Source: a virus
Length of the DNA: 46,491 bases
Virus record (IMG/VR): IMGVR_UViG_3300042946_000412
Location: 1-46,491 of that record
Reading direction: 5' to 3' (one strand)
Shown: piece by piece, positions 25,419 to 32,592 of the stretch
Layout: every line of letters begins with the position of its first letter
How positions within the stretch are numbered: position 1 is the first letter of the stretch
Notes under the pieces: model-generated
Told to the model about the DNA's origin: nothing
Databases searched by the model: none
Seen by the model: the letters and a program-made list of their open reading frames with translations, nothing else
Program-made: the position numbers and the translations under genes

Positions 25419-26835
25419 TCATCGCTCCTGTTTGCGTGTCGGTGGCGCTGACTTTTGGCTTGGCGTCGAAGCGGTAATCGCTCTCGACAATCACGCCAGC
25501 GGCATCGAGTTTCTTGAGGTATTCGGCTTGTTCGGCCAGGACGGCATCGGGGTCGAAGCCTTGCGAGCGGATGGCTTCCGGCAGGGTCATGAATCCCGCA
25601 CGGACGGCGGTCATCAGTGCCGGCCATTCACGGGCCGGGTCCACCAGGGTTCTGGCGGGCGGCGTCCATTCGGCGGTGAGGTCGGTGACGTTCATGCCTT
25701 GAATGGCCAGCGCATCCTTGAACCAGGCGAAGACGCCATGACAGAAGCGCGGGATAAACAGGTTCCACAGCCATGCGTCGATGTTGCGGCCCATTTCGTG
25801 GGCACCCATACGGGCACTGCTGAAGTTGACTTCAGAGAGATTGCCGGTCAGTGCTTCAAAGGTGATTCCGAAGCCAGCAGCGACACGGCGCAGGCAGGCA
25901 TCACGAAAGGCAGGATCTTCGCCAGCGGGCGGTGGGTTGTTAAATTCCACCCGGCGTCCGTTCTTCATCAGATAGAGAGTGCCGGGTTGCAGGTCGGGTA
26001 TTTCGTCGGCCAGTTCTTCATCCATCGCGGCGGGGTCATCGGAATAGATGAAACCGGCGAACAGGTTGCTGATCTGCTGACGCTTTAGGTAAGCGTCCTC
26101 AAAGATGCCCAGCTCGCGCAGGGTGACGATGACCGGCGCGGTCCATGGCACGCCCCTTTCCTGACCTGGCCTGTCCTTGCGGAACAGGTGGATGATTTCG
26201 TCTGCGGGAACGCGGCTGTACTGAGCCGGTGACAGATTGATGAGGTCTGCGCCGGGGTGGACCCTGTAGAGGTAGTAAGCCACCCGACGACCGAGCGCGT
26301 CGTATTCGATGCCACGTTGAATCTGGTTGCCGTTTGCCAGACCGGACAGTTGCACGGTGGTAATGCCGGATAGATCATCGACCAGCAGATCCGGCTCAAT
26401 CACCTGAATCTGGAACGGGACAGGCAGTCCATCTTCAACGCGACGCTGGCGACGACGTATGATGACTTCGCCAGACTCGGCCAATGACCGCATGGCCAGC
26501 GCCTGCAAGCCATAGATGTCATGCAAGCCATCCGCATCACAGGCAGAGGTTTCTGCCCATCTTTGCCAGATCATTTCGGCTTGCTTCTGTCGGCCTTTGG
26601 CCTTGTCGCGCAACTGAGCGCGGATGCCGTAGCCGATGCAGTTATTGACGATGACGCTGACGCCCTTGGCGGCCCATGGGTTATTACGGACCAGATCGCG
26701 GGAACGATTGCGGATGGTTGCAGGCGATTGAATCGCCGCATTCGCATCGGTAGCCGGGGCAACCCAGCTAGATAGCCGAGGATTACGCGAGGCGGCGTCG
26801 TAACGGCGCTTGTTGAGCTTGGTGACGGTACTCAT
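25411..26835 (-). CDS. Portal protein (lambda gpB family), 474 aa
   Basis: This reads MSTVTKLNKRRYDAASRNPR...RNRSRDLVRNNPWAAKGVSVIVNN, a classic lambda-type portal opening. Characteristic blocks follow: IIRRRQR, GIEYDALGRRVAYYLYRVHPG, ADEIIHLFRKDRPGQERGVPW, AYLKRQQISNLFAGFI and RRVAAGFGITFEALTGNLSEVNFSSAR. It forms the dodecameric DNA gate of the prohead. The start at 26835 is preferred because its ATG overlaps the preceding stop (ATGA); an in-frame codon 9 positions upstream is possible. Confidence 0.93.
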   Translation of the reverse strand: MSTVTKLNKRRYDAASRNPRLSSWVAPATDANAAIQSPATIRNRSRDLVRNNPWAAKGVSVIVNNCIGYGIRAQLRDKAKGRQKQAEMIWQRWAETSACDADGLHDIYGLQALAMRSLAESGEVIIRRRQRRVEDGLPVPFQIQVIEPDLLVDDLSGITTVQLSGLANGNQIQRGIEYDALGRRVAYYLYRVHPGADLINLSPAQYSRVPADEIIHLFRKDRPGQERGVPWTAPVIVTLRELGIFEDAYLKRQQISNLFAGFIYSDDPAAMDEELADEIPDLQPGTLYLMKNGRRVEFNNPPPAGEDPAFRDACLRRVAAGFGITFEALTGNLSEVNFSSARMGAHEMGRNIDAWLWNLFIPRFCHGVFAWFKDALAIQGMNVTDLTAEWTPPARTLVDPAREWPALMTAVRAGFMTLPEAIRSQGFDPDAVLAEQAEYLKKLDAAGVIVESDYRFDAKPKVSATDTQTGAMNA

Positions 26836-27041
26836 AGCCCGTCGCTCGCTATCGGTCGCCACGCCCTGCCCCGTGCCGCGCTTGGGGTTGCTACACCCAG
26901 CTCAGCCTTGATCTGGTCACGCAACTTGATAAGCGCGTCGAGTGACTGATAAACGACCACCCGCCCGTCTATTTCAACGCGCAGGGTTCCTGACGCAATA
27001 GCGCCTTCGATGGTCTCAAGTTGTGCAGTGGTGTACGCCAT
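26832..27041 (-). CDS. gpW-like head completion protein, 69 aa
   Basis: This protein (MAYTTAQLETIEGAIASGTL...YQSLDALIKLRDQIKAELG) is the size of lambda gpW and sits directly before the portal gene as gpW does. The pattern 'l..le.AiasG...v...gr.v.Y.sl..L......i' is typical of that family, which joins head and tail. The C-terminus is basic. No clear ribosome site precedes it; instead two hairpins abut its start. Confidence 0.75.
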   Translation of the reverse strand: MAYTTAQLETIEGAIASGTLRVEIDGRVVVYQSLDALIKLRDQIKAELGVATPSAARGRAWRPIASDGL

Positions 27042-27090
27042 GCCGCACTTTTTACGCGGCAGGCGTCAAGCGTTTTAGGGGGAAACGCTT
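27042..27090 (-). promoter_or_regulatory. Two adjacent perfect hairpins between regulator and head genes
   Basis: GCCGC (27042-27046) pairs with GCGGC (27056-27060), and AAGCGTTT (27068-27075) with AAACGCTT (27083-27090). The first abuts the gpW-like start codon; the second reaches the last codon of the Mor-like gene. With no T-run they are more likely an operator, an RNA-processing site or a translational switch than a terminator. On the minus strand a TTGACG lies between them without a good -10. Confidence 0.4.
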
Positions 27091-27368
27091 TACAGAATGG
27101 CGGAAGATTTGCGGGCGTTGTGGACGGTCTGGCGGGTGACGCCAAGGCGGGCCGATATTTCGGATGGTGTCAGGCCTTTTTCGGCCAGTTCGGCAATCCT
27201 CATCTGGCGGATGATGTGGGATCGGCGGGCAATGTATACCTCGTCGCCCCCGTAGCGGCAGCGCCAGTCTCTGATCTTGGCGCGGATCTCTGAAACGACG
27301 CCCTCGGCGTGAGCCGCAGACAAGGTGTCGCAGATTATGGATTCCAGGGCGTCAATCGGATCAGCCAT
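27090..27368 (-). CDS. Mor-like transcription activator, 92 aa
   Basis: It begins MADPIDALESIICDTLSAAH. The segment KIRDWRCRYGGDEVYI near residues 32-47 matches the Mor/C family of Mu middle regulators, in which GG..VYI forms the dimerisation strand. A C-terminal helix-turn-helix follows (LTPSEISARLGVTRQTVHNA). Mor binds promoters lacking a good -35 and contacts RNA polymerase. Here it lies just before head genes, so it may drive a late promoter. The start overlaps the upstream stop region. Confidence 0.7.
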   Translation of the reverse strand: MADPIDALESIICDTLSAAHAEGVVSEIRAKIRDWRCRYGGDEVYIARRSHIIRQMRIAELAEKGLTPSEISARLGVTRQTVHNARKSSAIL

Positions 27369-27573
27369 ATTGCGCTTGATGTCTTTCCCAGTCTTGTTGG
27401 CACTCAATGCAGCGGACGGCATGGGGCGCGGCCTTGAGTCGCTGCGGCTCGATCAGTTCCTGGCAGTCCACGCAGTAATCCGAAGCCCGCATGACGTGCT
27501 TGCGGCGATGCTTGATGCGGTATTCCTCCAGCCACTCGGCTTGCGCCTGGGCCTTGTCGGCATCATCGGCCAT
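27361..27573 (-). CDS. DksA/TraR-family C4 zinc-finger protein, 70 aa
   Basis: This protein (MADDADKAQAQAEWLEEYRIK) has the signature YCVDCQELIEPQRLKAAPHAVRCIECQ, a four-Cys zinc finger of the TraR/DksA type. TraR-like phage proteins enter the RNA polymerase secondary channel without ppGpp. The length matches TraR-type rather than full DksA. It overlaps the Mor-like gene by 8 nt, which suggests joint control of late transcription. Confidence 0.8.
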   Translation of the reverse strand: MADDADKAQAQAEWLEEYRIKHRRKHVMRASDYCVDCQELIEPQRLKAAPHAVRCIECQQDWERHQAQYG

Positions 27574-27775
27574 TGGCAGTGGTCAGCCGGGTCAGCGTCA
27601 GGTCAATCTCGCGCAGACTTTTTTGAATCTCGCGATACTGGTCGTCATGCTTGTCGAGGTGGCTTTTGAAGCCTTCTTCAAGTTGCCCGAGGCGGTATTC
27701 GTGTTGCTGAACCATATTCCACACGGCAAAGACCGCCACAACCACCGTTCCGATAATCTTCAGCCAGTCACTCAT
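27563..27775 (-). CDS. Small membrane protein with coiled coil, 70 aa
   Basis: It begins MSDWLKIIGTVVVAVFAVWNM: one membrane segment (residues about 4-20), then a charged coiled coil (YRLGQLEEGFKSHLDKHDDQYREIQK). This topology fits an inner-membrane spanin or accessory lysis protein. ATG 27775 is chosen because AAGGAG lies 7 nt upstream; the longer in-frame start at 27856 has no such support. It is the last lysis-cassette gene. Confidence 0.6.
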   Translation of the reverse strand: MSDWLKIIGTVVVAVFAVWNMVQQHEYRLGQLEEGFKSHLDKHDDQYREIQKSLREIDLTLTRLTTANGR

Positions 27776-28007
27776 CTTTCTGCTCCTTAGCCATTTCGCA
27801 AATGAGGTGAGCCATGAGTCCGTACTGTCTGATTGAACGTGGTTGATACTCGCCATCGGGTTTGTCCTCTATGTCGGCAATCACTGCGGGGCTGATGTGG
27901 CAACTGCACCCGGCTTGAGTAAGGATCGCGCCCGCACATAGCCACGCAGCAGCGTGTCGCCGCAGTCGTTGGCGGTCACTTTGTCGCCCTGGATGTCCAG
28001 CAGGCAA
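27768..28007 (-). CDS. Candidate o-spanin-like lipoprotein in overlapping frame
   Basis: This frame overlaps the 28207-27881 gene in a different phase, an Rz/Rz1-type arrangement. Its reliable part begins near RRHAAAWLCAGAILTQAGC, a basic N-region, hydrophobic stretch and Cys that resemble a (weak) lipoprotein signal, and continues SCHISPAVIADIEDKPDGEY to KEQKDE. No ATG is available: TTG 28007 gives 79 aa and CTG 27965 gives 65 aa. The downstream part beyond 27881 is not shared with any other gene, which supports translation. Confidence 0.45.
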   Translation of the reverse strand: MPAGHPGRQSDRQRLRRHAAAWLCAGAILTQAGCSCHISPAVIADIEDKPDGEYQPRSIRQYGLMAHLICEMAKEQKDE

Positions 28008-28207
28008 TCGGTGCCGATGGGCGGCATGACCAGGGTCGGGCAGGTTTGCGCGGGCTTTTGGCCGAGAGAAATATCCATCAGCTTGTCCACCTTGGTCTGG
28101 GCGCAGCCGGATAAAAAACCGAACAGCGCCAGCAGGGTGATGAACAGGCAAGCGCCAATAAAGCAGAAGGCGGCGGCAATGGCGGAATCAAGCACTTCGC
28201 GATTCAT
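27881..28207 (-). CDS. Membrane/lipoprotein lysis-cassette protein, 108 aa
   Basis: It begins MNREVLDSAIAAAFCFIGAC; residues 9-30 are strongly hydrophobic and end in LFGFLSGC, which fits both a membrane anchor and a lipobox (LSGC). The rest is soluble with four more cysteines (AQTCP, TDCLL, NDCGD). ATGA overlap with the preceding gene sets the start at 28207. With the overlapping frame after it, this looks like a spanin pair; which member spans which membrane is unclear. Confidence 0.55.
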   Translation of the reverse strand: MNREVLDSAIAAAFCFIGACLFITLLALFGFLSGCAQTKVDKLMDISLGQKPAQTCPTLVMPPIGTDCLLDIQGDKVTANDCGDTLLRGYVRARSLLKPGAVATSAPQ

Positions 28208-28302
28208 GACAGCGCCCAATACAAGACGGCAGCGAGGCCGAAGGCGATACAGGTGACGATGCCGACACCAATGAGGATCTGATTCAAGAAGTCGTCGGTC
28301 AT
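28204..28302 (-). CDS. Single-pass membrane miniprotein, 32 aa
   Basis: The frame reads MTDDFLNQILIGVGIVTCIA then FGLAAVLYWALS, a short polar N-terminus and one membrane helix. ATGA overlaps at both ends (with the endolysin stop and the next start) strongly suggest translation. It could be an antiholin or pinholin-like regulator beside the two-helix holin, but no homologue is recognised. Confidence 0.55.
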   Translation of the reverse strand: MTDDFLNQILIGVGIVTCIAFGLAAVLYWALS

Positions 28303-28892
28303 GCCATCACCTTCCGCATCGATGCCCACAGTGATCTGCGGTCTGCGAGTCCATTGGTGCCGCCGTTGATGCGACGGGTCAGCAGGGTGAACTGATCGGT
28401 ATCGGCCAGCGCGTTGCCGTCGATCATGTCCCAGTAGTCTGCGGCTGATAGCGCAGCCCATCGCGGTAGCGTCAGCTTGGTGGGTTCGGCTTCAAAGTCC
28501 GGCACACCCAAGACGGGAAACCGGGCACGAAGGCGCTGCGTGACGCGGCGGTGGTTGAACCGGCCCGTCGTCTGGATCAGCCCATGGCCGCGAAAGCGTG
28601 AACCATCGCCGGGGTAGATATTGCCGAGATCCTTGCGGCCCTCGTAACGGCGCTGGGTGGCTGTCGGACCCCAGATTTCTGAGGTGTATTTGAGTCGGCC
28701 CGATTCATGCCCAACCTGGGCGAGAAAAGCGGCGATGCGTTTTTTGGTGTTGATGCCGTACAGCGCCATGGCTTCGTTTAGCCAGTCATCCCAATAATCC
28801 GCCCGTTCAGCCGTGATACCCAAGCCACGGCGCAACTGATCCTTGGTAATCAGCGTGGGGGCTTTGGGGGATATCGGGCTGGGGATAGTCAC
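28299..28892 (-). CDS. Endolysin, glycoside hydrolase family 19
   Basis: This 197-residue enzyme (MTIPSPISPKAPTLITKDQL) has the GH19 layout used by many phage muramidase/chitinase-like endolysins: RIAAFLAQVGHESGRL holds catalytic Glu63, the second acid is Glu72 in TSEIWGP, and YEGRKDLGNIYPGDGSRFRGHGLIQTTGR and TRRINGGTNGL are the substrate-groove motifs. No signal peptide is seen, so release depends on the holin. It overlaps its neighbours by 4 nt on both sides. Confidence 0.92.
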   Translation of the reverse strand: MTIPSPISPKAPTLITKDQLRRGLGITAERADYWDDWLNEAMALYGINTKKRIAAFLAQVGHESGRLKYTSEIWGPTATQRRYEGRKDLGNIYPGDGSRFRGHGLIQTTGRFNHRRVTQRLRARFPVLGVPDFEAEPTKLTLPRWAALSAADYWDMIDGNALADTDQFTLLTRRINGGTNGLADRRSLWASMRKVMA

Positions 28893-29119
28893 TCCCGGCC
28901 CTCTTTCAACACGTCCTGAATGTCAGCGGTGGTATCCAGCACTTCCTGTGCTTCTTTCGGTGACAGGCCTGATCCGGTGGTTCGCCAGGCGACGATGGCC
29001 ATGACGACCATGCCAAGCGCCAGCAGGATGGTGCGCTCGGTGCCGGTGTCCATGGCGGTGATGGCCGACATCGCCAGCCAGATCACCGCCTGCCAGTTCA
29101 TGCCGGTGCTGGTAGTCAT
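28889..29119 (-). CDS. Holin candidate, 76 aa, two membrane segments
   Basis: It begins MTTSTGMNWQAVIWLAMSAI. Two hydrophobic stretches (about residues 10-24 and 29-45) are followed by a charged tail (SPKEAQEVLDTTADIQDVLKEGRE). The size and the place directly before the endolysin fit a class II-type holin. Overlap ATGA with the preceding and following genes is present. Confidence 0.7.
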   Translation of the reverse strand: MTTSTGMNWQAVIWLAMSAITAMDTGTERTILLALGMVVMAIVAWRTTGSGLSPKEAQEVLDTTADIQDVLKEGRE

Positions 29120-29379
29120 GGCTTGCTCTCAATCTGGCCGGTCGCCTTCGCGACCCAGAGGACCGTGTGAATTACCCAGTCCACGACGACATCGGCCAGG
29201 TCGCCCGCCAATTCCTTGATGAGGTCCGCCGCCCGTTGGTGCTTGATGGCGTTGCTGATGGCTTCGTTGGATTGGCCGACGATGAAGTTCTTGATGCGCT
29301 CGACGTTGGCCTTGTCGAGCGCCTGGTCGGTAATGGCCCCGATGACCAGCATCGCGGCCCATTTGAGAAATGCGTTCAT
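29116..29379 (-). CDS. First gene of lysis unit, small membrane-associated protein, 87 aa
   Basis: It begins MNAFLKWAAMLVIGAITDQA. The short hydrophobic N-terminus may be a signal anchor; amphipathic helices (SNAIKHQRAADLIKELAGDLADVVVDWVIHTVL) follow. The start at 29379 is supported by AAGGGGG about 8 nt upstream and by the strong promoter just before it. It may be an antiholin or accessory lysis factor; it is not a recognised family. Confidence 0.6.
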   Translation of the reverse strand: MNAFLKWAAMLVIGAITDQALDKANVERIKNFIVGQSNEAISNAIKHQRAADLIKELAGDLADVVVDWVIHTVLWVAKATGQIESKP

Positions 29380-29406
29380 GCGGAAACCCCCTTGAGATTT
29401 CCGCCA

Positions 29407-29433
29407 ATTATACTACATATTGTGGTTTGTCAA
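29407..29433 (-). promoter_or_regulatory. Strong sigma70-type promoter for the lysis unit
   Basis: On the minus strand the -35 is a perfect TTGACA (29428-29433) and the -10 a perfect TATAAT (29407-29412), with 15 nt between. Consensus hexamers with a short spacer suggest tight control rather than weakness. It lies between the gene ending at 29457 and the lysis unit starting at 29379, in the middle of an otherwise continuous late operon. Confidence 0.65.
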
Positions 29434-29452
29434 GCGTCTAGGCACTATATGT
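29415..29452. promoter_or_regulatory. Inverted repeat over the lysis promoter (operator candidate)
   Basis: ACATATTGTG (29415-29424) and CACTATATGT (29443-29452) are inverted with 9 of 10 matches. One arm sits in the spacer and the other upstream of the -35, so a bound dimer or looped tetramer would block the promoter. It differs from the CI-type sites at 39923 and 43340, which implies another regulator, possibly host-encoded. Confidence 0.5.
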
Positions 29453-29456
29453 TGTG

Positions 29457-30221
29457 TTACATGCTGGATTTTGCTGCCTGCATCAAGCGCCGGTCGCTGG
29501 CGATAGCCTTCATCAGACTTTCACTCATAAGCCGCTTGCCATCGCGCTTGAGCGTCTCTTCGGCAATGTCGGCCAGGTCGATGGCCCGTTTGTACTTACC
29601 CTTCCGCACAAACATGATGATCGGCTCCAGTCCGTTGATCTTGTCGCGAAACCAGATACCAGGCGTGAGCTTGGTGCGGTCGCCAGGATGAACCACAAAG
29701 TATCCGCTGCCCTTGTTCTTGCCCTTTTCCTTGCTTCCGGTCGAAAAGCGGACGCGCCTGTTATGCTGAATCTTCTCGCGCCATGGCTCTTTTAGCAGGC
29801 GGCGAATCAATCCGAGCGGAATGTTGCCGTAGCTGTCGAGACTCATCGACCGGCTGGGAACCATCTGCATCCCTTCCGGCAAGACACCTATCTTGGTGAA
29901 CGCACCCTCGGCTTTCTTCCATGCTCGACTGCCTCCGATCAGTTCATGCGCCAGTGCCCGCCTAAATCCGCCCTTCTTGCGTAAACCGACCCAGGCTTCC
30001 GGCGCTTGCTTGCTAGTGGCCTTTTCAACCTCCATTGATCTGAGCGTGAAGCTTGGCTTTGGTCGGTCAAATTCATCACGCATCTCGTTGATGGTGTCTT
30101 CGCGAATCTGGAATGCCAGCGAGTTGAGAGTCTGCTGCATGGCGAACGGCATCTGCCGCTGGACGACCGTTTTGAAGAAATCCCGAACGGCTTGGCTGTT
30201 GTGGGTGATTTCAATCTTCAT
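29457..30221 (-). CDS. gpZ/minor-tail-like structural protein candidate, 254 aa
   Basis: It begins MKIEITHNSQAVRDFFKTVV...MPFAMQQTLNSLAFQIREDTI, the opening seen in phage minor tail Z-like and HK97 gp10-like proteins ('.f...v...qlPfa...aLN.lA...r..'). The rest is basic (RVRFSTGSKEKGKNKGSGYFV) and ends AAKSSM. The ATG overlaps the terminase stop (ATGA). Lying directly after terminase it is displaced relative to lambda, where Z is in the tail block. The call is moderate and rests on the N-terminal pattern. Confidence 0.5.
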   Translation of the reverse strand: MKIEITHNSQAVRDFFKTVVQRQMPFAMQQTLNSLAFQIREDTINEMRDEFDRPKPSFTLRSMEVEKATSKQAPEAWVGLRKKGGFRRALAHELIGGSRAWKKAEGAFTKIGVLPEGMQMVPSRSMSLDSYGNIPLGLIRRLLKEPWREKIQHNRRVRFSTGSKEKGKNKGSGYFVVHPGDRTKLTPGIWFRDKINGLEPIIMFVRKGKYKRAIDLADIAEETLKRDGKRLMSESLMKAIASDRRLMQAAKSSM

Positions 30222-32074
30222 AAAATCGCACTCGATGTTCTGGCCTTGGGTTTGGCTTTGGCGGGTTCGGCTGACTTCTGTCTTTCCTGCACCAGCTGAC
30301 GGGCGATCTGCATCAATCGTCCATCGTGGCGCTTGAGAAATTCCAGACCGGCCACGGCATAGACGAAACAGTCGAAGGCTTCATTCCTTGCACCTGCCGG
30401 TTTCTTCCACACGCGGACGCGGACGCCCTTGGTGTTGTAGGTGGTCACGCGCCGTTCTACGGTCAACTGCTTGAAGTAATCACCCGGCAGATTCATGCTG
30501 AAGCTGACGTACTTCGGCAACTCTGGATTCGTTACCGCCAGCGCGGAATAGATTGCGTCCTTGGCCGTATCGACGCCCACAAGCTGCAACCGTGCGCCGT
30601 TTCTCAGTTGCTTGTTGGAGAGCTTGACCGGCCAGATCGGGTGATTCCCGGCGCGGCCCTTGATGGCAAAGATGCGCCGCCCGGTATTGGCCGAGACGTA
30701 ATCATAGACTTGCTTGGTATGCAGACCACCGGAGTCGATACAGGCGGCGTTGATGTTCATCACGCGTCCGGTGTCAGTGGGATATTCAGCCTTCAGGATG
30801 CCATCCAGTTGCCGCCAGACTTCCGGCGCGGCGGGACTACCGATCAACTTGTGATGGTGCATCACCTTGGCCTGTTCGGTGGCGGTAAAGCCGATGATGG
30901 AGACTTCCAGCCGATCCAGCTGGCAATCGACGCCGGCGACTAAAGCGACACAGGCATCCGGCACGGCCCGCCATATTTCCCGGCGTGACATCAATCCACC
31001 CTCGTCCACCACTTCGCCGCTGCGCTCTTCCCAGCACTGGCCGAGCTTTGTGTTGATGAAGGATTGCAGCTTGGTGGGATGGCCTTGCGCGGCCAGGAAC
31101 TCGCGGGCGGCATCAGCCCATGAATACCAGCCGGGTGGAGAGTACAGGGACGACAGGTGGAAGCCGATGGTGTGGGTGTCTGCGCTGGCTTGCGTCGCCC
31201 GCCATTGGCCGCGATCCAGCATCATGCCCTTGTGGCGTTCATCGATCAGTGAGCCGCAATGTTCACACGCCAGCGCGGCGGTATCCGGCAAGCCTTCCTG
31301 CCAGATGATGCGCTTCCAGTCGATAACCTGATAACCGTCGCAGTCTGGGCAGGGAACGTAGTAATACTGCTGGTCGGTATGCTCAAAGGCGTTCCAGATG
31401 CGCGACTGGCCCTCAATCGTCGGTGTGCTGCACAGGAATATCTTCCGGTTGCGCTTGAATGTGCTGGTACGGGCGATGGCCAGATCCACGGGGTCGCCCT
31501 CGCCTTCCACGTCACCAGGGTAGGCGTCCACTTCATCGAGGAACAGATATCGGGCTGGCATCGAGCGGAGGCCGGTGGCGGAGTTAGCGCCGGTCATCAC
31601 CAGCGTTCCGCCTGGGAAATCCTTCTGGAAAAGCGTGTTTCCGGCATCTCGCGCTCGACTGGGGGCGATGCGCTCAACCAGAACCGGCGTGGCGTCGATC
31701 ATCGGCTGAATCCGCTGCTTACTGACGCGCTTCACCATGTCCAGGGTCGGCTGAACCATCATCGCGGGAGCCGGGGCGTGATGGATGCAGTATCCCAGCC
31801 AATTACTCCCGGTCTCCGTCGCACCGATCTGAGCGCCCTTGGCGAAGACAACCGTGTGATACGGACTGCCGGTAGACAGTGCGTCCATGATGGCCTTGAG
31901 ATACGGGGTGCGACTGGTGCGCCACGGTCCCGGTTCAGCCGCGCCCTTGCTGGGCAGGATGCGGTAATGGTCAGCCCACTCGGATACGAGGAGGAGCGGT
32001 TCTGGCCGGATGCGGTCAACAAACCGCGTCCAGGCCAGTGTCACCTCGGCAGGGCTATCCAGTACGGTAGTCAT
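30218..32074 (-). CDS. Terminase large subunit (lambda gpA family)
   Basis: This 618-residue packaging motor begins MTTVLDSPAEVTLAWTRFVD and has the gpA pattern: SEWADHYRILPSKGAAEPGPW, then the ATPase A-motif region VVFAKGAQIGATETGSNWLGY, LFLDEVDAYPGDVEGEGDP (acidic B-motif), FLCSTPTIEGQSRIW, CPDCDGYQ and CEHCGSLI zinc pairs, and a nuclease domain with AGVDCQLDRLEVSI. It cuts and pumps DNA into the prohead. gpA-type enzymes usually act at cos sites. Confidence 0.95.
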   Translation of the reverse strand: MTTVLDSPAEVTLAWTRFVDRIRPEPLLLVSEWADHYRILPSKGAAEPGPWRTSRTPYLKAIMDALSTGSPYHTVVFAKGAQIGATETGSNWLGYCIHHAPAPAMMVQPTLDMVKRVSKQRIQPMIDATPVLVERIAPSRARDAGNTLFQKDFPGGTLVMTGANSATGLRSMPARYLFLDEVDAYPGDVEGEGDPVDLAIARTSTFKRNRKIFLCSTPTIEGQSRIWNAFEHTDQQYYYVPCPDCDGYQVIDWKRIIWQEGLPDTAALACEHCGSLIDERHKGMMLDRGQWRATQASADTHTIGFHLSSLYSPPGWYSWADAAREFLAAQGHPTKLQSFINTKLGQCWEERSGEVVDEGGLMSRREIWRAVPDACVALVAGVDCQLDRLEVSIIGFTATEQAKVMHHHKLIGSPAAPEVWRQLDGILKAEYPTDTGRVMNINAACIDSGGLHTKQVYDYVSANTGRRIFAIKGRAGNHPIWPVKLSNKQLRNGARLQLVGVDTAKDAIYSALAVTNPELPKYVSFSMNLPGDYFKQLTVERRVTTYNTKGVRVRVWKKPAGARNEAFDCFVYAVAGLEFLKRHDGRLMQIARQLVQERQKSAEPAKAKPKARTSSAIL

Positions 32075-32480
32075 GTTCCTTGGCCTCGCTGATCTGTTCC
32101 AGCGCCCTGCGTATCTCGGTTTCGAGCAGGGTTTCTATCGTCCTCGCGTCCGACTCAGCGGCGAGGATGGAGGCATAGCGCCCAGGTATGCCCATCAGGT
32201 GTTCACGGCAAGCGGTCACGGCAGAATCCAGCACCCGGTAAACCGACTCGATGGCGATGAGTTCAGCGCGTTTCTGTTTGTATTCGAGTTCAGCCAGGTG
32301 TGCCAGATAGGATTCCTTCTTGGCTTTGGCTTCGTGCATTTCCAGCACAGCATGGTTCGCCCGCTGCTTGATATCTTCAGGCGGCTCCATGCCTTTTGGC
32401 TTGCGCCCAGAACCTGGCCGTTTTCCGCCAGTATTTGGGCGCTTTCCGCCATGTCCAGGGAAGTCCAATAACTCAGTCAC
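32055..32480 (-). CDS. Terminase small subunit candidate, 141 aa
   Basis: This starts at GTG 32480 (MTELLDFPGHGGKRPNTGGK). The basic glycine-rich N-terminus would be the DNA-recognition part; a long helical region (AKAKKESYLAHLAELEYKQKRAE) then follows, as in Nu1-like small terminase subunits that bind the large subunit through the C-terminus. It overlaps TerL by 20 nt. No ribosome site is strong. Confidence 0.75.
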   Translation of the reverse strand: MTELLDFPGHGGKRPNTGGKRPGSGRKPKGMEPPEDIKQRANHAVLEMHEAKAKKESYLAHLAELEYKQKRAELIAIESVYRVLDSAVTACREHLMGIPGRYASILAAESDARTIETLLETEIRRALEQISEAKEHDYRTG

Positions 32481-32592
32481 AAATAAGAACTACTTTCATC
32501 AAGTTTCATGCCAGACGCTAAAAATAGAACGCGAGTTTTTGCACTACCCGCAACAGGCCCTCGGGAAGGACCCACGCTTTTTCGCCACGCCC
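32481..32592. other. Gap upstream of terminase: candidate cos/packaging region
   Basis: The 112 nt between the small terminase gene and the early-right operon hold no gene. In lambda the cos site lies directly upstream of Nu1. The segment contains a GC-rich part near 32560-32575 (GGCCCTCGGGAAGGACCC) with partial dyad symmetry, and an AT-rich part near 32510-32535. Nothing here proves cos; the location is the reason for the call. Confidence 0.3.

Noticed and set aside
27768-28151. Full 127-codon version of the overlapping lysis frame from ATG 28151
   Set aside because: Its first half (HHPAGAVRFFIRLRPDQGG) is the out-of-phase shadow of the preceding gene; only the part from about 28007 onward looks like a real product.
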